Made by a program: the position numbers and the translations under genes. Shown here in pieces: positions 25,801 through 40,800 of a DNA stretch of 64,000 bases (the stretch's first letter is position 1; every line of letters begins with the position of its first letter). Under the pieces are notes generated by a model, which worked only from the letters and a program-made list of their open reading frames with translations, was not told where the DNA came from and made no database searches. Origin of the DNA: Mactra quadrangularis (taxonomy: Eukaryota > Mollusca > Bivalvia > Venerida > Mactridae); NCBI GenBank assembly GCA_025267735.1, contig CM046303.1, positions 36,593,380 through 36,657,379 of the forward strand. Direction: 5' to 3'.

Positions 25801-28800
25801 GCATTTATTGAGATGTATTCTGAGTGTGATAAAGTCAATCCTGTAACATTTGAACATTCAAAGTCCAGAGAATGGGTCTCATTTGCACGTAAAGAATCCA
25901 CTACTATACATATACACAAGAAACTTGATCAGAAACAAATGAAAGGTAGCTGGGAGATAAGTGGTACAGCTTTTAATATATATGTACCGAAGGACAATAA
26001 AGGTGAGGGTATTAAGGATGTTATCCTGGGTTCTATTTTAGAAGAAAATATCCCTGTAGACAAGTCATCCACTGACTTGCTTAATTCTGAAGTATGGGGT
26101 GACTTCCTGATTGACAATCGTAGAAAGTTCCAAAACAAAGTTGATGTTTTCACCAAGAAACTTCAAAGTGTCTACATTGTAGGAACAGATGACGTTGTGC
26201 CTCATATGTCAAAGTTGATTAAAGAATTTCTGGACACCAAGACTGCTAAGACAGTGACCGTACAATGTGACCCTATAGTGTTAGACTTTATATCTGAATG
26301 TTGGACTGAAGATGATTATAATGAGGTACAGAAGAATGATATTGTCATCAAAAGGAAAGGTTAGTATCCAAGGTCACAAATTAACATGTGCCAAATTACT
26401 ATTGCAACCATACTTTTAATTAGGTGACCATAGTTTTTTTGAAATGATGGCCATAAAAATGAGACTGTGACATTCATTTATGTTTGACCCGTTGCATTAC
26501 ATTAGGGGGACCAAAATTTCAACATGAGATGCCTAGGTGGCATCCATGCATATCATTTAGTCCAGGCCTCTACATTAACTTTTTTTCCTACTAGCCTGGT
26601 CGGGCTAGTAAATGCCCAAATCTACTAGCCCTGACCAATATTTCACTAGCCCTGACCAAGGACCCTATATGTATGGTCCTTGTCCTGACCTTTCCAATTT
26701 TTCCTGCGGTAACTTTTTTTCTCTTTCAATTATTATCATCTAAATTGACAATACCTCTCGTTTCTTAGCAGTCAATACTTTTATTGTTGTAAAATATATC
26801 TAGCATACATAAATTGTTTTAATTATCTTAAAAATCTGGACCGATGAATTACTTTAATCATTTCTTGAAAATGTGGTGGGATCAAAGCACTGCTAAATAT
26901 GCATGAAGAACCTTATAAACAACAGAATTTAAAAATTGAATATTTTGATTTCTTCAATAAATATCGGGGGTTACGAAAACAACTGTCCGAATCTTTCGAG
27001 TCGTACATTTTCCAAGGTCTGGACGGGTTATTTTTCATTTTTTGTTAAAAATATCATTATCCTTTCAAAACGCAGTGAAGTTAATAATAGACATGCATAG
27101 TTACAATCACCGAGCCAAGTTGTCGCATAATCGGCAAGTTGCCGACAGTCTTTATTTTTCGAAATAAGTTGATTGTGAAATTCAGTTACTATAATTATGT
27201 AACAAATTGTCATGTACCCCGTGGAGTCTATATTTTTGCAGCAATTAAATCAATATTAATCCTTTGTTTGATAATGAGCATGCAGCGGCAATATTAAACG
27301 GAAATTGATGTAAACAATTTAAGATATGATGTGTGTCAGTATTTTTAACACTTGATGTTTGATTGCGTAACCATGTCATAATTGCGATGTCTCATTGTGT
27401 AATCATAGAGTCTACTTTAGTTTAATTGTTATTTGCATGTAGAATTAAGTCTTAAAACAAGCATGACCCAATTTTTTATTTGTTGACTAAGTTCGCTAAA
27501 AAATATCAGTGATGACGGGAAATCGAATTTTCTGTGTTAAAAATTTCTATGAAGCCCGCTATTTTATCATTTTATTTCTAGAAAGTTTAAACATTAATCT
27601 TGCCGTTCATATTTTCTGAAGAAAAAAACTATTTTCACCGAATTTACATATTTTATCGATGTGTGTAAGGAAATCCCCGGACTAGTACACCTCAAGACGG
27701 CTCGATTAAACACACGCATGATACTTTCATATGTGTTAAGATGCTTGTAAATAGTGTAAACAAGCTTTTGTAGCGTAAAATTTGAGTTTAGTTAGCTGAA
27801 ATCGGCTTGATTTTTTGTAGCAATTAAGTTTTGATCAAAGATAACTAGCCCGGTCGGGCAACCTACGAGATTACTCCACCAGACCGGACCTAACTTGAAC
27901 CAGTGAATGTCAGTCGGCTGCGCCTTAATGTCGAGCCCTGTAGTCGTTGGCCCTTAGTATGCATGTTCTAAAATTCTTAGCTACTTCTTGTACCATTTTC
28001 ATTAAAACATAATTCATACTAGAACTAACCAATAGTGGTTGTTATAAAAAAGTCCTGATAGCAATCTTTACAATATATTTTTCATGATATTTTGGTTGTC
28101 CAAATCAATTTGGTCATCCATGCTGAGAAGCTGTTGTCTCGAATTATAACTTGTATTTCTGCAGATGTTTCAACCTTTTTCACTTCAAGCTATATTGAGT
28201 AGTTTTCATGAATATTGTCAGAAAAAGGGATTCTGGAACAACTTTAATGTTAATTCGGTAATTTATGTTTTCAGCCAATGGTATTGAATTGACTGGTCTT
28301 ACAGAAAACCTTATCAAAGGTAAACAAAAATTGGATCAGAAATTGAAAAGAATGTGTAGTAAGAAGCATCAACTAAGACGTGTTGGAATCCATTCAGTTT
28401 TAGAAGCTTCTAAACAATCCGGATCAATCAGTGCTATAGAGAAGGATTGTAGGTGCATAATCAAGCTTCCACAGGAGATTGATGAAAGTATAAATTCAAT
28501 GTTTAGCGATTTTGAAGTAATTGATACAGACACAACAGAAGGTGAGTGTATATTTTATGTTGATTTACTTCTCCTTTGTTCAGAGCTAATATGGTTTATT
28601 TCTGTAGATATTTTTATAATATTGTAGATAAAACTACTGAGATTACATGTTAAACTATCCTCAAATACAAGAGGTTTTTTTCAAGCCATTTTTTGGACTA
28701 AAATTTATTATGAATTTATTTTGTATAACAATCTGGTACTGAACACAATCCTATTGACATTACACCAAGGCTACTATAACCACACTCTTTAACAAGTGGC

Positions 28801-31800
28801 TAATTTGTGTAACAAAGTATTCCTTTGTGCCCAAAGACATACAACTATGTTTGTCCAAGTATACACTAATCCTTTTATTGGTGAACTGAATATGAATATT
28901 TAGAAATGGGAGGTCTGGTGCTATGTCAATTACTAAGGTAAGATAGATCTTATAAAATAAACTCTCTTTGTTACAGATGATTTTGTTGTGGGGACCAATT
29001 CAAATTCTACTGCTAAATATTTCCAGACCAAAAAATTGAAAATCAAGACTCAAATTGTAATAGGTGAAATTGGACATCAAAAGGTAAAACTGGTTTTACT
29101 ATTTGATATATGCAGTCTGTGCCTTAAATTTTTATCACATAGATTTATTATGTTATATAGTAGTGCCAAATTACTTACAAGCCTGTTACTATAAATTGAG
29201 ATCTTTTCACTAGTCTGAATCAATTTTTACTAGTGGGGTTTGGCGCTAGTGGGTTAGCTGGAAAAAAAACTGAAAGTGTAATGGTAAATCCGAATGAGTA
29301 AAATTTTATCAGCATTTGGGGAAGGTATATGGTTAGCTCTAGATTACCTTAGGTTCAGAGACAGGGGCAGATCCAGGATTTTTTTCTAGGGGGGGAACCA
29401 AACTTTTTCTAGGGGGTACCAAACTTTGCGAGCACGAGAAAATTGCTTCTTGCTACTTAAAAATGGATTCCATTAATAAATACACTCGTGAACAGGTACA
29501 TTTTGGAAGTTTCAGTTGGGGGTCTGGACCCCCCACTGGATCCGACTATGAGAGATCTAGGTCTACCGGTATCTTGGGAACCACCATAGGATGACTGATT
29601 GCCCGGAAATGATGGAACAAGTGTTGGAATTTGATTTAAAGCTTAAACTATAACATTGCTTTTTAACTTATCAAAAACCAATGTAAGTCTTAAGGATGGT
29701 GGACGTGATGTTAGCTGATCTGGAACATGTCTGGCAATTTCCCTAGTGTATACTAACTAACATTACATTTTTATTTTTCATATTCTGTATTTACATTTTT
29801 TATCTTAACACATTTAATCTGATGAAAACTGGATCTAAAATCTTGCTATTAATGTAAGATCTGGCTTCTTCATCATGAGGTGACGGTTTCTCATTTTCTC
29901 TTTTCTCATAATGATATTTATGATGCCAAAAAAAAGAACTTACGAAATCAAGATGCTATTTAGTGTTTGTTCTCTTGATGAAGCTACGCATTGATTGGTC
30001 GAAACAAAGGTCATCTCGACATGACCCCCTGAGTGATATAAAGAGATCCTATACAACAGCAGTCTATAAAATATCTGTTTTCTAATCTCAACACATTTGT
30101 CTATATTTCAGGCTGATATACTAGTTAGTAGTGCAGCTGGTAATCTTAACTTACGTAGTGGATCAGCTTCCTATTCTCTGGTTAAACAAGGTGGAGCTCT
30201 GTTACAATCTGAATGTAATCGTTTATATCCTAATGGTATACAAGATGGCGAGGTGGCTGTTATAGACTCTGGTAGTCTAAATTGTGAAAAAGTTTATTTA
30301 TCTTCACTACCATCTTGGAAGGATGCCGGTATTAATGGCGGAAAGGTAAAACTGTACAATAATTTTCTGATCCATAATGTTAGACACAAGTGTATCTGTT
30401 TTATTGGTTGTGGCAATTTTGAGTGGTTGTGGCAATATTGAGTGGTTGTGGCCTAGCGGTTATTGGTATCCATTGGATAGTCAGTTCTGCTTTGGTCAAA
30501 ACACATAAAAAATCCAACTCATTTCTTTGAGCAAGACCTGTATCCAACTGTCTCAGTACTGGGGGACCAGGAAGCAGACTCAAAAGTGATTAATCTAAGT
30601 TTTAGAACTTGTTTTGCAATTGAAATAATATAAATCAGAATAAAGTATGAAAATCTTTCCTTTTCATTCATGTTAGATGTAGTGATGGGCTGATGATTGA
30701 TTATATTATAAAGTATGTTGGTTTTGACTTTTGATTGTGACTGTCCTTATTTTTGTAACCATTAAAATAATTTTTGCTCTGTTGTATTAAGACATTTTTA
30801 ACTATTTCATGGCTAATTTCTTGTCATTGCTATCTTCTCAATTTACTGAGAAATACATTCAACATTTTAATGGTTTTCTAAGGAATGGTTATCTTGTGCG
30901 GACTCGTAATGAAACTAGAATGTCAAGGGTAAAAATCAAATTTATGAAAATTTGTTCAAAGGTGGTGGCCATCTTCTCTTTAAATCTAGATTATAACCTG
31001 GTTCTGTTAAAAGACCTAATACTGTACTAGCCCTTGTGTTAGTTTCCAACTGGGGCGAACATTTTGAATTAAAGGCCCTTGATTTTAAACTATATACCAA
31101 AAGTTGTTTTTGTGATTTTTTTATTTATTGACATATAATTCTATTTATATGATACAGGTATTCAGAAAGTTTATGAGAGAATGTTTAAGACTAGCTGATG
31201 TTCATGGTAAGAAGAGTATTGCTATCAGTGCTCTAGGAACTGGTGGTTACCTAGGTTACCCACGTGAAGTAGCTGCCAGTATTATGTATGGTGCTGTTGT
31301 GGAGTTTGATAATAGCTATAGTAAAACTAGCTTGAAAGAAATTTCATTTGTTATCTATAACAAAGACACAGAAACAATTAAAGTAAGATCATAGAAAAAT
31401 TGTTTCTCTTTTTAATAAAAGTAGTTGATTTTTGGTAATTGTTATTATGCGCAAATTCTTGCTGTTGGCTACTCTTATATGTTATGTAAAGTTTCTTTTC
31501 ATGCAAATGACTACAGAATTAATCAAAGTAGGTGACCTTGTTTATTAATTGCAAGTATGAAAGTTTTTCGGAACTGGTCCTGAAGTTCAGGATTTTTGGG
31601 ACCTGAAAGGGTTTGCTCCCTGTTGTAAAAGCTGCATATATCATGGAACTTCCGGATTTTAAGGATTTTAATGCTTCCCCATATGTTATATGTATAAGGT
31701 ACAGGGCTCGGCTGCGAGGGCAATTCGGGTGATAATGTCGCCTTGTGTGTTATCATTTCGCCCTATCAAAACATCAAGGAGAAGTCTACTTTGCCGAGTA

Positions 31801-34800
31801 TTTCCGATTTCGGCGATTGAATAATATCGTGTCGACGTCAATTATTGATTACGCTACGCCTAGTTTACACCCGCAGAAAATCAGAGCGTCATTGAAAGTC
31901 GATTAGCCAATCAACGTTGCCTCGGGCAGTTTTACAACCGTGTCTAGCAAATTATGTTTATGACACGTCGGCGAGGATTAAATAACACGCTTGACCCACT
32001 AATTGTACCCCTAACTTAAACAATACAATGTGCAGTCGGCCATGCGAAAGGGTAGAGGCTTGCGGAAGCGAGTTTTTCACATGCCCCCTAAACAATGCTA
32101 GCATACCATTTTCCCTCGTAAAATCATTTGCCGCTTATTTTATCAAAAGAAAAAAAAGTTTAATTTTAATTTTAGTCTAAAAATGACACATATAAAATTA
32201 ACCTTTGTTCGAAAATATGTACTACTGTATACGTCTTTATATTGGCGGGTGCAAATATTGGCGTTTTTTCGATGTTTTTATATTGGCGGGGTCAATATTT
32301 GGCGGTTGAAGGCTGACCGCCAATATTAACCCATGCTAGTTGTGTGAACCGCCAAAATTAACCCATGCTCGTCGTCTTAGCCGCCAAAATTAAAACGCGA
32401 AAATTATTTGTTTTGTAAGGGAGGTTACTCCGAGCATCATTTTCTCGTGATATGGAATTATTGATACTGATTGATGCTTTTAAATCAAGAATGTATAAAA
32501 TATAATTAAAGACTATCTCATAAATGAATATTAATAACTAAACGTTGTTATTGGTGTTTTCTTAAAACGTTATTTTCTATTAATTGTTTGAATAAGAATC
32601 AATTCGGATAAAACGGGCGTTAACCTTGTACCTTGTGGTAATTGGACAATGGCGGAAACCGTCCATTATATCATATGTTTATTGAATAATTGATCTCATT
32701 TCATTGGTTTTAAATAGTATTTAAAACATCTGTAGTTGACAAGCGCTTTAACTGTTGTGTTCTATTAGACAATCGTTGTTTACATACAAACTGACATACC
32801 AGGTACCCGGATTAATGAGGAGACAATTATAACGGTGGGCTGAAGTGTGACAAATAACGGGTAGTTTCTGTTGAAGGTATTGTATACTTCACAACAACAC
32901 CATACCCTAGGGCAATTACATTGTAAAACTGTCATAATTACGTATTCAAACTGGTTGCAATCTAGGTTCATATTACATGTAGTATTAAAATAAAATATTA
33001 TTTGATAGCCGACTTTGTCCTTTTATTGTTTGACTTCTTTGTTCATTTTTCTGTATTAAAAGTTCGTTCATAGAACATTTGATGACCTAGCTGAGACAAA
33101 ATTGTAAATACTACGTGCAAACAATATCTCACTTTATCCTGAATGAACTGTGGCTGATCATCTTAAAACGATATATAACGAATAATATAACACAATGGCA
33201 TAATTGATTATGACAGTTTATTACATATCCAAGCAATAATAAGCATTAAAACGTTAAAACAAAAACCAAGTGTTTTACAAATTTTCAAGTATATATTTAG
33301 TAATTCCTTAATACGATAGTTGACTCGCGTTAAGTGTTAAGTAAAAAGGGAAGTAACTTAATCATAGTAAGACAGTGAGAATATCCTTACTTGCACAATA
33401 TTTTGGCGGTGTTTTATTTTGGCGTTGTTTTATATTGGCGCGGTCAATATTTGGCGGTGTTTAATATTGGCGGGGCTAATATTTGGCGGTTCCGACATCG
33501 ACCGCCAAAACCGCCAAAATAAAACGGGCGCCAATATTAAGACGTATACAGTAATATTCTTGAATGGATAAATACTTCACTGTAGCAGTGAAGACTGATA
33601 CACTGTAATACTTATAATATTGGGTAAAATTACATTTAATCTTTGAAATGATTTCAATACAATTATTAGCCAATGAAGACATAAAGTCACTGAAAGATGC
33701 TTCCATTTGCATAGTACAAAAAGATTAAATGAATTCAAGATACAATTAATAACAAGTCACATAATTTTATTACTTTGACCAGCATATAATAAACAATGTT
33801 CTGGGAAAAAACTACATCAGCAAATCTATAGTGATCACTAGGTTATAATTCAATGAAATTTGGTGTTCAGTAGAACAAAAGTATTACAAACTAATGATGG
33901 CTGTTTTTAACTGTTACTTTTGAGATCGGATGCGCGCGGAAACTTCTCTTACAAATGGTACCCCTTCTCCCTAACTTAGTTGGAGGGAGTCACTTCTCCC
34001 TAAAATTTTATCCCAGGATGAGCCCTGAAGGTATTCAGTTACTTAATCCTCTGCATAGATTTAAGTCCATTAATTATGACCTTTTTGTCATAGAGAAATC
34101 AAAAGTATGTGCTACATTAAAGTTGATGGTTGAAAAACAGTTGAAGTATTTTTAACTCTCCTTAAGGTCTTCTATCAAGATTGTTCAAATGATGCCCCTG
34201 GGGTCAAAATTGGCAGTGCCTTAGGGGTCAAGAGTTTTATGTAGAGTTTTGTTGATTTTTTTTCTAAAACTGAGCTTTCATGTTTGGATTCTGACCTCAA
34301 GGTCACAGTTTTCATACAGCTAAAAATAGAAATATTGCAAGATGTTTTTTAGCTCGACTATACTCAGCTGTGCGTTGGCGTAACACTTCTTGGTTAAGTT
34401 TTTTGGTGCTACATTTTTGTTTTTTTTATATCTTTGCAAGTACTGAAGGGATTCACTTAAAACCTTATTTAGGGGGTTACAATTGGAGTTCAAATACCAA
34501 GTAACATATGTCTAGGATGAAATTGGACTGAATTATGGCTCTTATATACTTAGAAATTTCTTGGTTAAGTTTTTAGGTGCAACATTTTATCTTTGCAACT
34601 TCTGAAGAGATTCACTTGAAACTTCACACATGTGTACGGGGTTACTAATTGACGTCAAATACCAAATTGCATAACTCTATCATGAATTTTGACTGGATTA
34701 TGGCCCTCTAATATTAGAATATTTTTGGTATTTTTTGTTGTTGCAACATTTTATTTTTGAAACTACTGAAGGGATTTACTTGAAACTTCACACATGTCAA

Positions 34801-37800
34801 TGGGGTTAGGAATGAAGGTCGAATACCAAGTTGCATAACTGCAGCATGAGTTTTGATTGGTTATTGCTGTTGTTTACATGAATACCCGGAATAGTAGAGA
34901 GCGCTGTCCTTAGACTGCTCTTGTTTCAAGATGCCCTTAGAATCTAGTTTTCAGGTGAGCAATCCAGGGTCCTGAGGACCCTCTTGTTTATTATATTGTG
35001 TTGTATATTATATTCCTTATATTATATTTTAGGCATTTGAAGATCATGAACATATGAGAATACATGGTAGTGCTAGTCTTGGTTCTCTCTCTGCAGGTAT
35101 TGTTTTTCACTTTAAGTACTTTTTAGCTCCACTTTTCAAAGAATAGTGGGGCTATCCTACTCGGCTGTCCTTTCGCATCGGCATTGGCGTAACACTTCTT
35201 GGTTAAGTTTTTAGGTGCAACATATTTTATATCTTTTATATCTTTGCAACTTCTGAAGGGATTCACTTGAAACTTCACACATGTGTACGGGGTTACCATT
35301 GGAGTTCAAATACCTAGTAACATAACTCTAGGATGAATTTGGACTGAATTATGGCCCTTATATACTTAGAAATTTCTTGGTCAAGGTTTTAGGTGCAACA
35401 TTTTATCTTTGCAACCACTGAAGGGATTCACTTGAAACCTCACACATGTCTACGGGGTTACCATTGGAGTTTAAATACCAAGTTACATAACTCTTGGATG
35501 AATTTGGACTGAATTATGGCCCTTATATACTTAGAAATTTCTTGATTTCTAGATGTCTACGGGGTTTATGTAATATGCAACACACATGATGTTCAGCTAT
35601 GAAGTTGCTTAGAATGTTTGTTTCCAGAGTAGTTTGGAGCATTGTCACAATAAGGTAATCAGCTCTGGACACCAGAGTTGTTGCCGTTAACTTGCTGAAC
35701 ATCTTAATAAAAACATGTTGTTTTTCCAATCACAGAATCTATATATCTATTACACTGACATCTTTAATGGGAACACTCCTTAACTACACTTGTTGTTGTG
35801 ATCTCAATTGTTGAAACATTTACTTATATCTAAAAAGTTCTTGTAGTCCGGTATATAAACTACAAAAATCGACTGAACCGTGCATGGAATGATGTAGAAA
35901 ATGTTTTTGCATTTTCTTGAAGCTAAGACATTGTAGTTTTCGAAACTGGATGATGCCACTTCGGCACTCTTGGGCAACTCCCAAAATTCAAGATGGCGGA
36001 CAAAATGGCGGATGAAAGCTGTTAATGTATAATAAATCCATCTTTACCACAGTCTGATCATTGAAATAGCTGAAATTAGTCAAACATTATCTGCAATTTT
36101 ATTTCATGCAATTATGGAACCCCTCGTTTATTGACCAATCCAAGATGGCGGACAAAATGGCGGATAAAGGCTACATTTGGCGGGAATATCAACCCCAATG
36201 AGCAGAATCGTACATAGAGGCATTTCTAAAAAGTTTTAATGCATTTTTGAAGTAATAACTCTTGAATTTAGTTTATTAAACTGGTTGATGCCACACTGGC
36301 ATCATTGGACAATTTCCAAAATCCAAGATGGCGGCTAGAATGGCGTAAATAACTAACTGTCGGATATACATTTTATATTAGTCCGGTATATAAACTACAC
36401 AAATCAATTGAACCGTGCATGAAAGGATGTAAAAATTGTTTTTGCATTTTCTTGAAGCTAAGACATCGTAATTTACGAAACTGGACGATGTTAATTCGGT
36501 ACTCTTGGGCAACTCCCAAAATTCAAGATGGCGGACAAAATGTCGGATGAAAGCCGATTAATGTATAATAAATCCATCCTTATCACAGTCTGATTTTTAA
36601 TAGCTGAAATTAGTCTAACAATATCTGCAATTTTATTTTTTTTGCAATTTTGGTACTCCTCGTTTATTATCCAATCCAAGATGGCGGACAAAATGGCGGA
36701 TAAAAACTACACTTGTTGGGTATATCAACCACTATGAGCAGAATCGTACATAGATGCTTTTCAAAAAAGTTTTAATGCATTTTTGTAGGAATTACTCTTT
36801 AGTTTAGTTCATAAAACTCGTTGATGCCACACTGGCATCACTGGGCAATTTTCAAAATCCAAAATGGCGGCTATAATGACGTAAATAACTAGCTGTCGGG
36901 TGTATATCAATCACAATGAGCTAAGTCATAGACTGGGGTATACCAAATAATTTCAATGCATTTTATTTAGTTGTTAATCCTTTTATGTTTATGTAACCGA
37001 TTGATGCCATATTGGTATTCTTGGATAACTTCAAGAATTCAAGATGGTGGTCAAAATGAATTATTAGAGTTTGAAAATTAATTTCAATTCACATTAAAAG
37101 ACATAACTCCTAACTAATGGGTATACAGCATTATGTTAAGGTTTTTATATCTCTTGGTCTTGCGAGTATTAAATCGTTGATACATGTTAGCTTGTCAGTT
37201 GACTCTGGAAGCAAATTGTTTCTAAGATGGCAATTTAGAGACACTATTCTGATAATATTTAATTCATTGAACAACATATGTTGTGATATCCATCCTTAGA
37301 ATAGCGACCACTTTCCCAATATGTTTGCCACTTCAATGATAATCAATATGTATTTAAAGGGGGTTATACAAAAAAGAAAAAAAACTAATGATATTGTAAG
37401 TATTGTGTGCAAGTTCTATTATCTTTCAAGAGTATATTTATGCCAAAGCAATTGACAGAAACTCTGTTAACATTGTAACACATTTTGATAGTAAATAAGA
37501 GAAATTGCAATAGGATCATTTCAAGTCCGATCTAGACAGCATATATCACAACTGAATCATGAATGTCCTTTATTTCATTGTAAATGACTCTGGCCATTGA
37601 TAAAAAATGGAGAAATAACAAAAGCATATTTCCATCAAAAGTTTGTCGTAGAATTTGGTTTTATTTACAAGGATAGAGAGAAATTACGTGGCGTAGATGC
37701 CAATTCCTATTATAAGCGTATACACTGCTATTTGAACCCAGTGCCTAGCTCATGATTTAGCAAATAGTGTTACCCTGTGCAAGATCGTGGTTTTTAGAGA

Positions 37801-40800
37801 TTCATTAATTACAAAACATGGCCAAGTAGAAAATTTAAAAATGTATTGTTTCACTTAAAAGAACACATAACAGATCTGATGCATCAGTGCCAAAAGTTTA
37901 AACATGTCTGATTACTAAACACATTTGAAGTATATTCACTATCAACTGCAAAGATCCCCCAAAAGAAGGATGGTACGCCGAGACAACTTGTCGATCTCGT
38001 ATGTAATATTTAAATATGTTCCACTCCAAACATTATAGACGATGCATTGCAAGATATGGTGATTCTTCATTTTTTCGGTAACATAACATATATGTTTAAT
38101 CGCATAAACCTTTAAGACTTGGTACGAGAAGCACAGACAACAAAATTGAACAACAAATGATCACTTTTGCTGCAATTTGCTAAGCACCAAAAATATCTGA
38201 CGATATTGGAGTGCTGATACTCTTTTGAGATATCTATCTTGTAGGAGTGACACTTTAACAATGGGGTCAACTGCCATTCGTCCAAAATGTAATGTTACAA
38301 GTCAGTCAGTTTTTGACAATGTAAAGAAGGTACACTATTAGCATGGGTGTAAAATATGCTTTTAAAGCTAGTTCACCTATTTTACATCACAAATTAAGAC
38401 ATTTACGATATCTTTTTGCCATAAGCTAGTACCCGCTTGGATACTTTCTAAAGATAATAATCATTAATATGTTTAGTTTACCATTGCATATGCTTAGGTT
38501 GTTGAGTGCAAAATACTCTGTCAACAATAATTTGTGTCGTCACTTGAACATGTTGTTATCAACATACAAACGACCAGAGAAATTGTGCTATCGTCATGTT
38601 ATATTATTCGACAGAGCCAAACTTAAACATTTAAGCACATATTCTAATTGATTCAAGTTTAGTCAAGTCAGACTGTATCATTGTTTGTGTTATGATATTG
38701 ATAGAGCTCAGTCAATTAGTTTCTTCCTCATTCTTTTGGCACATGCTTTTTTTGCTATTGACATGTTTCAGTTTATTTTCACTGCATCAAAATATTTCAA
38801 CTAAAAGGGTTATAAGCTTTGCAAATATCCACACATATTGCAATCTTAAACAAAATGATAGCATTTCATAATAATCCTAATTGAAATTGTCTACTGTAAA
38901 CTGTATATTAACCCAATTTTATTTTCCCGTTTTTCTTTATTTAAATGGCTTACATTTTGGAAATTAAATTAGTTTGCCCATCACAATTCAAGGGTTGCCA
39001 GCAAGAGTGTAATAAGTACATTGCGTTGAAGAGCGAGTATCTTGCGGGCAACCCTCGAATTAATTATCAAATTTTCATTTCATTTAAACCCCGGCTTTTA
39101 TGAGATTCATGCATTGTGATTGCTTCCGAATCCCATAGTGACCGAGTTGTCTTATAAAGGCCGTGTTTTTTCTTCCACAAAAAATGCCGCCATTTTGAAT
39201 GTTGGTAAAAGTTTTTTATTGGGACCCTATCTGCGACAATGGTGAATTAAGTGTTTTCATAACGGCCTGTATTTGGCTGAAGACAGTCATTATAGCCCGA
39301 GGCCACATGCGAAGGCTAATATGACTGTTTTCAGCCAAATAACTAGGCCATTATGAAAACACTTCATTATTTACAATACATTATTGCTAAAAAATAGAAC
39401 TGGTTGAATTTGCTTCGTAATCGTAATTTTTGACTCCACCTTGAATCTTGAGTTGCTAATAGATGATCAGGTGGGATTAACTAGTTTTACAAACTTGAGA
39501 GTTTATAAAGATTCAAAAAATCATATAACAAACATTGAAACTTAAACCCAAATGTGTTTGTTTCCGTCCATGTATGTACTCGTATATTATATACTGAACT
39601 ATTAGATCATATCGGCCATTTTAGCCGTCATTTTGGATTAATAATTGTTAATAGTAAATTATAACTCAGTGAAATCAATCGGTTTCTTTAAAAACATGAA
39701 CTATTCTATAAGTAAATAAATTTCTACACCACTCAGTCTCTTTCTGCCAGTTTGTTCTTTAGATACTGGGCTAATAGCCTTTATCCGCCATTTTGACCGC
39801 CATTTTGACCGCCATTTTGAATTTAAAAGTTTGTATAAGAATAACAAAATTTAACCAACTCGATCTGTAAATGTTGAAATCACCTTTGTCCTTCATTTTA
39901 TGACCATAATGTGTAAAAATACATTTTGCATGTATAATTTAGCCTCTAGCCGCCATCTTGGTCGCCATCTTGGATTCTGGGAGTTGCCCAAGGATGACAA
40001 AGTGGCATCAATCGGATTTGGAATCAGTAAGACCATGTCTACCAATAAATTGAATAACATTTTCTACATCATTTCGTGCAAGGTCATCCTTGGTGTTGGC
40101 CGGACTATTGGATGTATTTGTTGTAGGATGTATTTGTGTTGTTTATAGTTGACTTGACATTACCCTTTTATTATGAACTTGTTTGTTAATATTTTAGAAT
40201 TTTGTGATGGTAGAATAAAGATAGAACTAGTCACAGATGATCTTTCTAAACAAAAGGTAAAATATCAATGTATTTGAAGCAGGTTTTACTTTTCTCATAA
40301 ACATTATAACAACATAATTATGGGAGCCGGACAAAAGGTCCCATGGACAAAAGGTCCCATGTCATTTTTGACACGGGTGGACAAAAAGTCCCATGTAGTT
40401 TTGCCACCCTGGACAAAAGGTCCCATTTCAGTTTGTCAAGGGTGGACAAAAAGTCCCATCTCATCTCTGTTTGGTCCCATATTTTATATGACTTAAACAA
40501 GTAACAAAGTTATGATTTGTACTCAATGACCACACTCTACTTGTTAACTTTTATATTATGCAAATTAAATCAATAAAATGTTGCAGTCAAACTGATCACA
40601 ATAACTATTGAAAATGTTATTGTTTGTCACTACAATAAAAAAACAAAGCTACATGAAAATCAGTTACGATCCAATCAACAAGATAAGCAGTAATAACTAG
40701 GAATTGGCAATCAGTTATGCTTATTATGAATTTAATAAATTTATCAGCATCAAAAATCATCTGAAGCCATCTGGATAAGATAGAAGTTGTTATTACAACT

